From Eremothecium cymbalariae DBVPG#7215 (Eukaryota; Ascomycota; Saccharomycetes; Saccharomycetales; Saccharomycetaceae), in contig NC_016450.1 of assembly GCF_000235365.1 (NCBI RefSeq), positions 1,364,001 through 1,428,000 on the forward strand: a DNA stretch of 64,000 nucleotides, in the 5' to 3' direction. The notes beneath the pieces are model-generated. The model did not search any database and was not told the DNA's origin. It saw nothing but the letters and a program-made list of their open reading frames with translations. Positions 28,398 through 36,257 of this stretch are shown here, piece after piece. Made by a program: the position numbers and the translations under genes. How positions within the stretch are numbered: position 1 is the stretch's first letter; each line of letters starts with the position of its first letter.

Positions 28398-30434
28398 ATG
28401 GGACGATCGTTTAACTTTGGGTTATCAGGGTTGATATGGGTGGTGCAGGTAATCGTGTTGGGTATTCTAGTAATATGTTGTATTACAGCGCCAGTAATTT
28501 CGCGGTTGGGCTTTTCTAAATACCAAGATGTGACGTATGGAGTGTTTGGCTATTGTAGTAGGGATGGTAAAGAGTGTTCCTCAGCGTCGGCTAATTATCA
28601 TGCGGAGAGACTGAGTGATAATGGCGATTGGAGGTTTGGGAATGGGTTGCGATCAAAGTTGTCACCGATTTTGTTAGTAGCTCCGATAGCTGCTGGGTTT
28701 ACTCTATTAGCGATTTTGTCCAATTTTACTTCTCAATTTCGGGTGGTCAACCGTCATGCGGGAATATTTGTGAGCAATCTATTGTGGACAGGGCTTGCAT
28801 TTCTTTCGTCTGCGTTACTATGCGTTGTGGTGTGGCTCTTGTTTTGGCCGCATCTTACGTGGTGTGCCTACTTATTGGTAGCAGCAGCGGCAATCCATTT
28901 GGTATGCATTCCCTTAACATATCTAGCCCACTCGCAAGTCTCTCAGGACTATGATGATGAAGATGTGAGTGGCCTGAATGGCGGAGTCTCACGTCACAAG
29001 TACTTGGAACAGGAGGAAGATTTTTCAAACGCCTTCAACGTCAATGAATTTCAAAGAACCGCGGCTGACCGAGATTTACCGCAGCCAGGCTACTATAAGG
29101 CGTCACAAGGAGGAGGAAGTGCTGTTTCTGGGTCCTCCAAAACAGAATTTTCGGGTATGTACCCAGTGCCAAACCAAACTCCTCCACAATCATACTTGAG
29201 GTCGAATCCGGCGGTGACAAATAGACGCAGTTACATTAGTAATGAGAGTTCACACAGCACTAGAGATCCGCCAGTAATGGCAGCACCATACCCCTTATCT
29301 TCCTCGGGTTCACTGGCACAAACAGGATCTTCTCAGAATGTATTCGCAGATCGTGTCGGTGCAAGCGCCGTCACGGCGCCCTATCCCGTTACATCCGGAG
29401 TTGGCGTGGCTGGTCAACAACGCAATTATCAGGGGAGCGGTGGTCAAACAGGCCCTGGTGTGGCTGCTCCTACAGGCAATTCTAAATACTATGCCAACAG
29501 CTATAATGGTCTTCAGCCCTCCCAGCCTTACTCAGCGATTAACAACCCTAGCTTAGTGGCAGGAGGTTCTAGCAATAACCTTGCCGACGGGAGTAGGTCC
29601 CAGTTAAGTCATCTTCAGAGGCAAGCTAGTCCAGTACTACCATCTGCCGTCAATGGCCCCGGTGGTTTAAGGAGCGGGGTTTCTGATGGAGCTTTCACAC
29701 CTTCATCTTCTAACTACGATGCTCAAACAGCTTCGGCAAAAGTGAGGAATATACATCATCCGAATTACGTTTCCAATGCCGGTGGACCTCCAGGTGCTCA
29801 TTCTAAAGCGCCCCCGGTCCCTGGATTGCCTTCGAAGGTTGACTATCCTCTCCAGGATTTTGATGACGAAGAATTCGTCCGGCAAAACACTATAGACCCT
29901 GAAGAACGGCCACCAGTTGAAGATGACGATGGAATCAAGGATGACGGGTCCGACTTTACATCGGTGTCTCAGAGGGGCGTTAATCCTGGCTACTTTGTTG
30001 GTAAACAGGCTCCTTATCCGATTCAACACTATTCGGCACCACCTTCCCAACAACAGCAGTACTACCAGGATCCAAAAATAGGGCCCTATAATCAACCAAA
30101 CACACCAATTTCTAGTGGGCAGCCACAGTACTTGTCTCAGAGCTATCCTAGCCAGCAGCAAAGCGGATATTACTCTGCACCTCTGGGACCAGCACAACAT
30201 AGAGATCCGGATCACTCCGACATATTGTTACAAAATAATCCGGATTTCATGGTAGGTGGTGCTGCTTCTAACAAAGCCACGAAATTTGGCAGCCAAAAAT
30301 CTCCTGTACAAGGTGCTTCTTCACCAAACCCTCAAGGACTCTATTACAGACCCGCATACAAGAAAAGAATTCAAAAGCAGAAAAATATGACAGCTGCTTC
30401 TATGAGTAGGGATAGTCCGTATGGCGGTAGATAA
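28398..30434 (+). CDS. TOS7/DCV1: PalI/Sur7-type plasma-membrane protein (Tos7/Dcv1 family)
   Basis: A 678 aa protein with an N-terminal tetraspan SUR7/PalI module (hydrophobic segments at about residues 10-32, 93-112, 126-150 and 155-178) and a long, disordered, Ser/Pro/Gln/Tyr-rich cytoplasmic tail. The first extracellular loop has the GYCSRDGKECSSAS cysteine pair seen in this family. S. cerevisiae has two members, YFR012W (DCV1) and YOL019W (TOS7), next to AIM13 and TLG2 respectively; here a single gene sits between both neighbours, so it represents the pre-duplication gene. The role is probably in polarised secretion or cell-wall signalling; this is inferred from relatives. ATG 28398 is the first in frame; an upstream GTG is not used. 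Confidence 0.85.
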   Translation: MGRSFNFGLSGLIWVVQVIVLGILVICCITAPVISRLGFSKYQDVTYGVFGYCSRDGKECSSASANYHAERLSDNGDWRFGNGLRSKLSPILLVAPIAAGFTLLAILSNFTSQFRVVNRHAGIFVSNLLWTGLAFLSSALLCVVVWLLFWPHLTWCAYLLVAAAAIHLVCIPLTYLAHSQVSQDYDDEDVSGLNGGVSRHKYLEQEEDFSNAFNVNEFQRTAADRDLPQPGYYKASQGGGSAVSGSSKTEFSGMYPVPNQTPPQSYLRSNPAVTNRRSYISNESSHSTRDPPVMAAPYPLSSSGSLAQTGSSQNVFADRVGASAVTAPYPVTSGVGVAGQQRNYQGSGGQTGPGVAAPTGNSKYYANSYNGLQPSQPYSAINNPSLVAGGSSNNLADGSRSQLSHLQRQASPVLPSAVNGPGGLRSGVSDGAFTPSSSNYDAQTASAKVRNIHHPNYVSNAGGPPGAHSKAPPVPGLPSKVDYPLQDFDDEEFVRQNTIDPEERPPVEDDDGIKDDGSDFTSVSQRGVNPGYFVGKQAPYPIQHYSAPPSQQQQYYQDPKIGPYNQPNTPISSGQPQYLSQSYPSQQQSGYYSAPLGPAQHRDPDHSDILLQNNPDFMVGGAASNKATKFGSQKSPVQGASSPNPQGLYYRPAYKKRIQKQKNMTAASMSRDSPYGGR

Positions 30435-30714
30435 TATCCCTCTTTGTTTTGTTGTAATAATACAGTGTTGCAATTGTAGTAAAGGCTGTTTTGCTGAATA
30501 AACCGACGACCTTTTCAACACTGGACGACTGAAAATCCGAAGATGATTAAATCGAAGTTGAAGTTGCAAAAAAGACAAAAGGCGGACCTTTAAAATAACG
30601 AAACAGGGATGTTATAATTTTTTATTCTATACCATACTCATTGGGATATCTTATTCGGACTACTTTTTGCTCACCTTTCCACTGTAATAATACTACTACT
30701 ACTACTACTACTAC

Positions 30715-30783
<69 letters not shown>

Positions 30784-31256
30784 TTTATTTTCATGTAGTT
30801 TTTGTTAAACTTCTGTAATTACCCTCTCGATTTATATTAAGAGGAAATTACTTCTATAAAAAAGTATTCGTCAATTATGGTTCTCGTGATCTTAAAAAGT
30901 GAAGAAATTCGCTCATGTGTTTACTTATATGCAGCGTAGTGAGCGCTTCTTTGTTATTCGTAGTACTTATTATATTATACTGTATTTTTTCAATTTAAAG
31001 TCATTATTTGTTTGAAGGTTTCCGGGCTAGAGAGAAGAAAGACGTAAACCCTGTAATCCAGTCTAAACTAATATTCAAGTTCGTTTTTATATCCATGATT
31101 ATCATGGCCTCTTCTATTCTCTATCACCCGCTTACACGCAATTTTTAAGTAGCTACCCATCCGCTTAAGAACAACCTTGCAAGTAAAGATGCGTTCCCAT
31201 CATTGCGTGACCACAAAAACGATGTAGTCCCTGGTACTCCATACGTCTTGAAAAAC
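30435..31256. other. Intergenic region between convergent TOS7/DCV1 and TLG2
   Basis: About 820 bp of 3' flank containing the trinucleotide repeat listed separately. No gene or RNA recognised. Confidence 0.5.
30690..30795. repeat. Compound TAC/TAT trinucleotide microsatellite
   Basis: A run of TAC units passes into TAT units, then AACTTTTAT, a second TAT run, and AACTTTTAT again. The second part looks like a tandem duplication of the (TAT)n-AACTTTTAT block. Directly readable. Confidence 0.95.
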
Positions 31257-32338
31257 TTATATTACTTTGGCAGTAGGGGCCCCTGTATCTTCGGCAGTTT
31301 TTTCCGTACTTTTAGAGTTATCACTGGTGGCTCCACTGCCATGAGGTTTCAACATTACGAAGAAGAATAGACATAATACTACTAGAGACAATAGAAGAAT
31401 AAACTTACATTTTTGGGATCTCTTTTGATAACTGGTGGCCTGATTCAGCTCACGCTGTGCTTGTTTCAACTCAATGTTGGTGTTTTCTAAGTTGTAATCA
31501 ATCCTGTCGATCACAGTACCCTGATCAATGATCAAAGCTTGCATTTCCCTAAATATAGTACTAACCTCCAGCACGCCCTTAGCTAATTTTGTAATTTCCT
31601 CATCTCGTTGTTCGAGAAACCTAGTATTCTTGTGTTTTTGTCGCTGCTTCATTAATGTTTGCCTTGAATAGGAGTCCATCTCTTGTTGGTCTTCTTGTTG
31701 TTCTTCTTCCTCTAGTAACAATAAGTTCTCTTGGTCAGTATCCACCGATGGCAGCGGCTTGAAATCATCATTGTTCAAGAACTTCAAGTAGTTATTCTGC
31801 ATCACCCTAAACTTATTACTTGAAGCCTGAATTTTACCCGCATATATCTTGCAGCAATTATCAAGCAACACCAAGTCCCCCTTCTGCAACTGCTTCCCCT
31901 CACAAAACTGCGTGTCCTTTGTCGTCTGCAACTTCTTCATAACTGAATAACATCGCTGGAAGTTCGATATAATCCGATAAGAAGTCTCCTCAATAAGCTT
32001 CTCATCTTGAGTCTTATCTTCAAACCCAGGAAGCGCATTCTTCCGGTACAGCTTGGTCAATTGGATCATATTTGAATCATTCTGTAGCAACAGATTATCG
32101 ATCTCATGATTCAGATTAAAAAATTCGGAGGCAACGCCCCCACGTTACTCCTCAATATCTCAATCATAGGATGGCTCTCCGCATCAGGTCCCTCTTCAAG
32201 ATCTTCCGCATTTTCAGGGTCAAGAAACGGGTCACTGGCATCTCCAAACGTAGTCCGGTACCCCGATTGGCGTCTTGACCTCTGGTGGGGGAAAGTTCGA
32301 TGATACGAAAGGAATAGGTTCGTTCTATCTCTGTACAT
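31257..32338 (-). CDS. TLG2: Endosomal/TGN syntaxin Tlg2, frame broken at a T6 run
   Basis: Tlg2 is the Qa-SNARE for fusion with the trans-Golgi network and endosomes. The N-terminus MYRDRTNLFLSYHRTFPH (from ATG 32338) matches yeast Tlg2. After 75 codons this frame stops at 32111. The rest lies in the -1 frame: KLYRKNALPGFEDK, the Habc helices, the SNARE motif EITKLAKGVLEVSTIFREMQ with the zero-layer Gln in DQGTVIDRIDYNLENT, and a C-terminal anchor ILLLSLVVLCLFFFVMLKPHG. The two frames meet at a run of six T (32118-32123). One more T, or a -1 slip, gives about 360 aa (yeast 397). See findings for the slippery-site context. Confidence 0.93.
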
Positions 32339-32659
32339 CTATATATGATTTCCGGCCTTCTATGCACCATACCATGCGTTGGTCTAAACTAAGCGAACAA
32401 GTGTTTGGAATTGTTTTATCATCTCTCTCTCCACCATATTCAAGAATAGAGGAACTGACTAGTCTTCCCTTTTAGAAAAACTGCGCGAGAGAGCTTTCCA
32501 GGGTAAGATTTACCTCATAGACACCCAACAACAGAGGCCGTATGATACGTGCATGTGTACGTTCTTGTGCTGTTTTTTTATTTCTAGACTGTTGCGCATT
32601 AGTCGCCACACCAAGACCATACTTGAGAAGTGTGACCGTCAATACTTACTTACATCTAC

Positions 32660-32699
32660 GTTCTGTTTCCATGGCTCCCTCGAGCCATGGAAACAGAAC
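32660..32699. repeat. Perfect 18-bp hairpin with tetraloop
   Basis: Left arm GTTCTGTTTCCATGGCTC, loop CCTC, right arm GAGCCATGGAAACAGAAC. Every base of the two arms pairs. It is intergenic, about 320 bp upstream of TLG2 and 180 bp from the LTR. Confidence 0.95.
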
Positions 32700-32798
32700 C
32701 ACGACTACTGCTACTGGGCTTCGCCTAGCTAATACATATGTCTAATCACCACTGCACGCCAAGCCACGAGCTGCAGCTAGTTAACTCTTGGCCTACTT

Positions 32799-32819
32799 GC
32801 AGCGGCAGGAAGCCGCTGC
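32799..32819. repeat. 8-bp GC-rich inverted repeat
   Basis: GCAGCGGC, spacer AGGAA, GCCGCTGC. It lies 100 bp from the larger hairpin and 58 bp before the LTR. Confidence 0.85.
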
Positions 32820-32876
32820 TCTGTTCTCCCTATCCACTCACTCTTCACCATTGCCTCGACACTCAGCAGATGGCAC

Positions 32877-33159
32877 TGTCGAGGCCACTAGTTGAGGTCA
32901 CGTGCCAGCTAATACTTAGGTTGATGATCAGTTACTGTTTATATAGTCTCTAATCTGGCTCAACTACCCTCTGGGGTTCTAGCTGGACCTAGCATCTAAT
33001 CTAATCTAGCTAGCTGGGTCTCACACTGATACATCATTGTGGGTTTCACGCTGGCATCCTCACAGTGACTATCAGCCTCATATCCGCCTGACAGCTCTGA
33101 TACGCTGCTTCTTAGCTTGGTTGTCGCTGTCCACTAGCTTCTCTTTTGATTTTACGACA
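32877..33159 (+). mobile_element. Solo LTR, 283 bp, upstream of tRNA-Trp
   Basis: Runs from TGTCGAGGCCACTAG to CTTTTGATTTTACGACA with one CACGTG and the TTTATATAG element; the first 130 bp are nearly identical to the tRNA-Gln and tRNA-Tyr copies. The middle differs and resembles the decayed LTR at 6489, so it belongs to a second subtype. Target duplications are not visible. It ends 55 bp before tRNA-Trp, in the same orientation. Confidence 0.92.
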
Positions 33160-33214
33160 TATTATATCATTATAAGTTACAATATATACCAGTAAGGTGG
33201 CTTCTGCAACAGAT

Positions 33215-33315
33215 GAAGCGGTGGCTCAATGGTAGAGCTTTCGACTCCAGTTAGATCCTGGAAATTTCCGGAGACTGCAATCGAAGGGTTGCAGGTTCAA
33301 TTCCTGTCCGTTTCA
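33215..33315 (+). tRNA. tRNA-Trp (anticodon CCA) with a 29-nt intron
   Basis: The acceptor arms are GAAGCGG and CCGTTTC, discriminator A; the D arm GGCTCAATGGTAGAGC and T arm GGTTCAATTCC are intact. Anticodon CCA is at 33247-33249. The intron is about 33251-33279. Position 37 is G where S. cerevisiae has A, and the pairing base in the intron has changed with it (TCCAG with CTGGA). A T-rich terminator follows. Confidence 0.95.
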
Positions 33316-33673
33316 TTCTTTTTGAATCATATATATAAAAATACCATATAGATGGCTGATATGCTATAATATGATTATCATTGTGATCATTTGCTGGAGG
33401 GGTTGTATCTGTTAGCTTGGTTGGTTAGTTAACGTTAACGGTACGACGGTTACTAGACCGACTATTATATCCGGGTAATAAGGTTTTTAATATCGGACAC
33501 CTTTTATCAAGAATACTGGTGAAAACTGATGATGATGATAGAGATATACTGATACTCAAGTTTATTGTATTTAAAGTCTTACTCGAGGATTCTTAACTTC
33601 GCTACTAGCTTGCTTATTTGATCTATAGGTTAGTTGTATCGAGGGATATTCAAAGTTTGTCAAGGATTTGAAA
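33316..33673. other. Intergenic region between tRNA-Trp and the small mitochondrial-type gene
   Basis: About 360 bp. It holds a 12-bp palindrome GTTAACGTTAAC at 33428-33439 and the Reb1-like site listed separately. Confidence 0.5.
33471..33478 (+). promoter_or_regulatory. Reb1-type site CCGGGTAA
   Basis: Matches the Reb1 general regulatory factor consensus (CGGGTAA core). It lies about 195 bp upstream of the 111 aa gene, a usual distance. Confidence 0.5.
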
Positions 33674-34009
33674 ATGTCCAGAGCATCATTAGGACAGGTG
33701 ATGAGGCAGTTCCACAGCACATATAAGAGAGCTGTTCATATTAAGAGATGGTCTGAATTATCAAATGCTGATAGAAAACAGTTTATTACGAACTATGTGA
33801 ATCTTTATAAGGAAAAACATCCTTGTAGCAAAAGCAATGTTATGTATAAGTCACTTGCGAGCGATATGGATGTATATGATGATACCCCATATGTTTTTGG
33901 AATCCTTTATAATGAGATTCGGTCGGTGCATCTTGGACAGTCTACAGATAATCAAAAGGGTTCAGGACCTATGGGGGATCTAGACTTCGCTAAGCTCTTA
34001 TACAACTAG
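33674..34009 (+). CDS. Small conserved-looking protein, probably mitochondrial
   Basis: A 111 aa protein from ATG 33674. The N-terminus is basic, hydroxylated and free of acidic residues (MSRASLGQVMRQFHSTYKRAVHIKR), which fits a mitochondrial presequence; FHSTYKR looks like a cleavage region. The body RWSELSNADRKQFITNYVNLYKEKHP is helical and reminiscent of short mitochondrial proteins, but I cannot name it. It lies between tRNA-Trp and APS1, at a break between two blocks of S. cerevisiae synteny. Codon use and the Reb1-type site upstream support a real gene. Confidence 0.7.
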   Translation: MSRASLGQVMRQFHSTYKRAVHIKRWSELSNADRKQFITNYVNLYKEKHPCSKSNVMYKSLASDMDVYDDTPYVFGILYNEIRSVHLGQSTDNQKGSGPMGDLDFAKLLYN

Positions 34010-34167
34010 ATTCTCGTATCTTTCATATATTGCTGGTTTGAATGGGTAACTAACATGTATATGGTCTTCCACAAATTACAACACAAAATTAAACTGTATA
34101 TAAATAATTTGTTACGTATCCAATAGGAACTTTTTGGTAATTCTCTTTACGTTATATTTGTACTAAG

Positions 34168-34635
34168 TCAACTTAACACCTTTTCCAAGCTATCATTGGA
34201 TTCTACAGAATCCATAATTGCCATGCTTGTCAAGATAGAAGTCTTACTGGATTCCACAAATGCCCCGTCACACATAATTAACTCATCCAGTATGTTGTAT
34301 GCCCTCGAGAAGTTAAATATAATATCCAATTCGCACACATTTCCAAAATAGCGGTCCATAGATTCTACAAATCTATGTATTATTTCCAATGTCAATAGCT
34401 CATTGTCTTCAGGACTTATACCGCAAATGAAAAACAAGCTAGCATATCTTTTGTAGACAATTTTATGATCCTGGTATTCGAGGATATTGCACATTCTTGG
34501 TTTTCTCGACAAAACCGTAGTGGTGATTTCTCTTAGTATTAGGGCCTTTTCCCTCTGATCGTAAGAACGATACCATCTGATTAACCTTACTTTCCCTTGT
34601 CTTGAGAGGAGAAGTAGATATTTAATTTTAGACAT
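34168..34635 (-). CDS. APS1: AP-1 clathrin adaptor small (sigma) subunit Aps1
   Basis: Sigma-1 subunit of the AP-1 complex, which sorts cargo between the trans-Golgi and endosomes. The 155 aa is the family length (yeast 156). It is a single longin-type domain: KIKYLLLLSRQGKVRLIRWY at the start, then LILREITTTVLSRKPRMCNILEYQDHKIVYKRYASLFF and the family signature DRYFGNVCELDIIFNF. ATG 34635 is the true start; the frame extends three codons upstream without ATG. Next to DPH5, as in S. cerevisiae (YLR170C/YLR172C). Confidence 0.96.
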   Translation of the reverse strand: MSKIKYLLLLSRQGKVRLIRWYRSYDQREKALILREITTTVLSRKPRMCNILEYQDHKIVYKRYASLFFICGISPEDNELLTLEIIHRFVESMDRYFGNVCELDIIFNFSRAYNILDELIMCDGAFVESSKTSILTSMAIMDSVESNDSLEKVLS

Positions 34636-34891
34636 GTTAACCAATTCTCTGCAGCTTTTATTCCGACTTCAGTGAGGCTATTTGACAGACCCTTCTATTT
34701 GATATGAAGGATCCTGTACAGCAGAAATGATGGTCATAATTATGATTACTTTGGGTTCAGAGTTAGCTAACACCTGCAAGTTACATGTATCATTGATCAC
34801 GAAACTTACAATATGCTGAGAATGAATGAATAGATTAGCATTGACAGCTAATCAACATAGTTATAATACATAGTTGCTACTTATGAATCCA

Positions 34892-35791
34892 TCATTCATC
34901 TTCCTCCTCGGCCGGAGGAACCCATGGGGCAGGCTTGAAGTATTCTTGGTCTCTAAGAACGTCTTGCTTGAACTTCCTTCTATCATCGCAGAATTCCAAT
35001 AAATATTCTAGTTCTAATTCATGGCATTGTCTACCAAGAATAACCAATGAATGCAATGGTTCACCCGCATCATACCCGGATAATTCTTTAATGGTTCCTG
35101 ACTTCATTCTCTGAGTAGGACAACCTAACCTGGATATGGCCACACAAGGAGTATCTGCGGTGTATGCCTTCGTGCCCTTACTCTCATCTACTTCCAATAA
35201 CTGTTCACAACATTGAGAAATAGACATGTAACGAGGAGGTTCATATATCAATCTACCACGAGCCATATTTTCATAGTTCTGTTCCTTAACCTTGATATCC
35301 AACAACACCAGAGTATGCAGTCCAATTTTTCTATTTTCCAATATTTTCTCATACCACGAATCTGGCCTCCAATTCTCTGTGAAAAACACCATAGATACCG
35401 TTTGTCCAAAAGTATATAGCTGCAATCCACATGCACCTACTGCATTCATGATAGACGCATTATGTATAACTTCCACAGAAATGCCTTGTTGCTTCGCCCT
35501 TAGAACTAAATCTGTGTGTGTTGTAGCACCGAAAGGATCACCAACAACCAAGAATGCAACGTCCTGCTTGTCCGCATCACGCAAAATCTCATCACATCCT
35601 GTTTCAACCATTTCCCTATCAGCTAAAATCACTGGCTTTTCATAAAACTTTTCTAACTCTTCTTGCGAAGCTGCCATTAAGATTGACGTATAATGTTCCA
35701 AATAAACCCGACAAGACTTCTTAACAGCCTTCAACCCACGGACAGTAATATCCTCTTCTGAGGATAAACCGAGCCCAACTAAATACAACAT
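34892..35791 (-). CDS. DPH5: Diphthine methyl ester synthase Dph5
   Basis: An S-adenosylmethionine-dependent methyltransferase acting on the modified His of elongation factor 2 in the diphthamide pathway. The 299 aa protein equals yeast Dph5 (300). It has the tetrapyrrole-methyltransferase fold, starting [20 protein letters not shown], with [17 protein letters not shown] and [20 protein letters not shown] in the SAM site. The acidic tail PPAEEEDE is typical of the yeast proteins. Codirectional with APS1 and 256 bp upstream of it. Confidence 0.97.
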   Translation of the reverse strand: MLYLVGLGLSSEEDITVRGLKAVKKSCRVYLEHYTSILMAASQEELEKFYEKPVILADREMVETGCDEILRDADKQDVAFLVVGDPFGATTHTDLVLRAKQQGISVEVIHNASIMNAVGACGLQLYTFGQTVSMVFFTENWRPDSWYEKILENRKIGLHTLVLLDIKVKEQNYENMARGRLIYEPPRYMSISQCCEQLLEVDESKGTKAYTADTPCVAISRLGCPTQRMKSGTIKELSGYDAGEPLHSLVILGRQCHELELEYLLEFCDDRRKFKQDVLRDQEYFKPAPWVPPAEEEDE

Positions 35792-36257
35792 CTTACACTA
35801 GCCACAAATACTCGAAAAAGATTATCTCCTTCGCAATGTTGAACTATTAGAGCTAATCAACTAAAACCATCATTATAATGAACTCCAGAAAATTTTTGAA
35901 AGTTTGAGAGTGCTTTAGTAAGCAACAATGGCACTGCATGAGAACAATAGAAAGCGCTACAACACTGCACCGTCTCGATAAGAACATCTACCCTTGTGTT
36001 GGCCTCGATAGGGACCTTCTCTAAGCTCATATTCTCACCTCTAAATTAGGATGTTAGTAGTGTTCAACCCACCAAGGTACCTATAGTAATACACCCAGAC
36101 ATTGAGGAGTCTGCTGTACTGCATATATCGTCCAGGGATGGTTTAGTCGTTGAATCGGACAGACACAAGGATGAACATTTAATAACTGTTGTATTAATGT
36201 TGCAACTATCAAATTCGTCTAATACCACGAAACGTAGTAGAGTATTTATAGTCCATT
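35792..36257. other. Divergent promoter region of DPH5 and TAG1
   Basis: About 470 bp, AT-rich. No named site is convincing. Confidence 0.4.

Larger units (their letters stand above)
32339..32876. other. TLG2 upstream region
   Basis: About 540 bp before the LTR. It contains two inverted repeats (listed) in a comparatively GC-rich stretch and several frames of 60-75 codons with no features. Confidence 0.4.

Noticed and set aside
32542..32745. 67-codon frame spanning the 18-bp hairpin
   Set aside because: Its coding sequence is largely dictated by the palindrome and the codon pattern is not protein-like.
33524..33560. TGATGATGATGA run considered as box C of a snoRNA
   Set aside because: It is a short trinucleotide repeat; no box D with proper spacing and no terminal stem.
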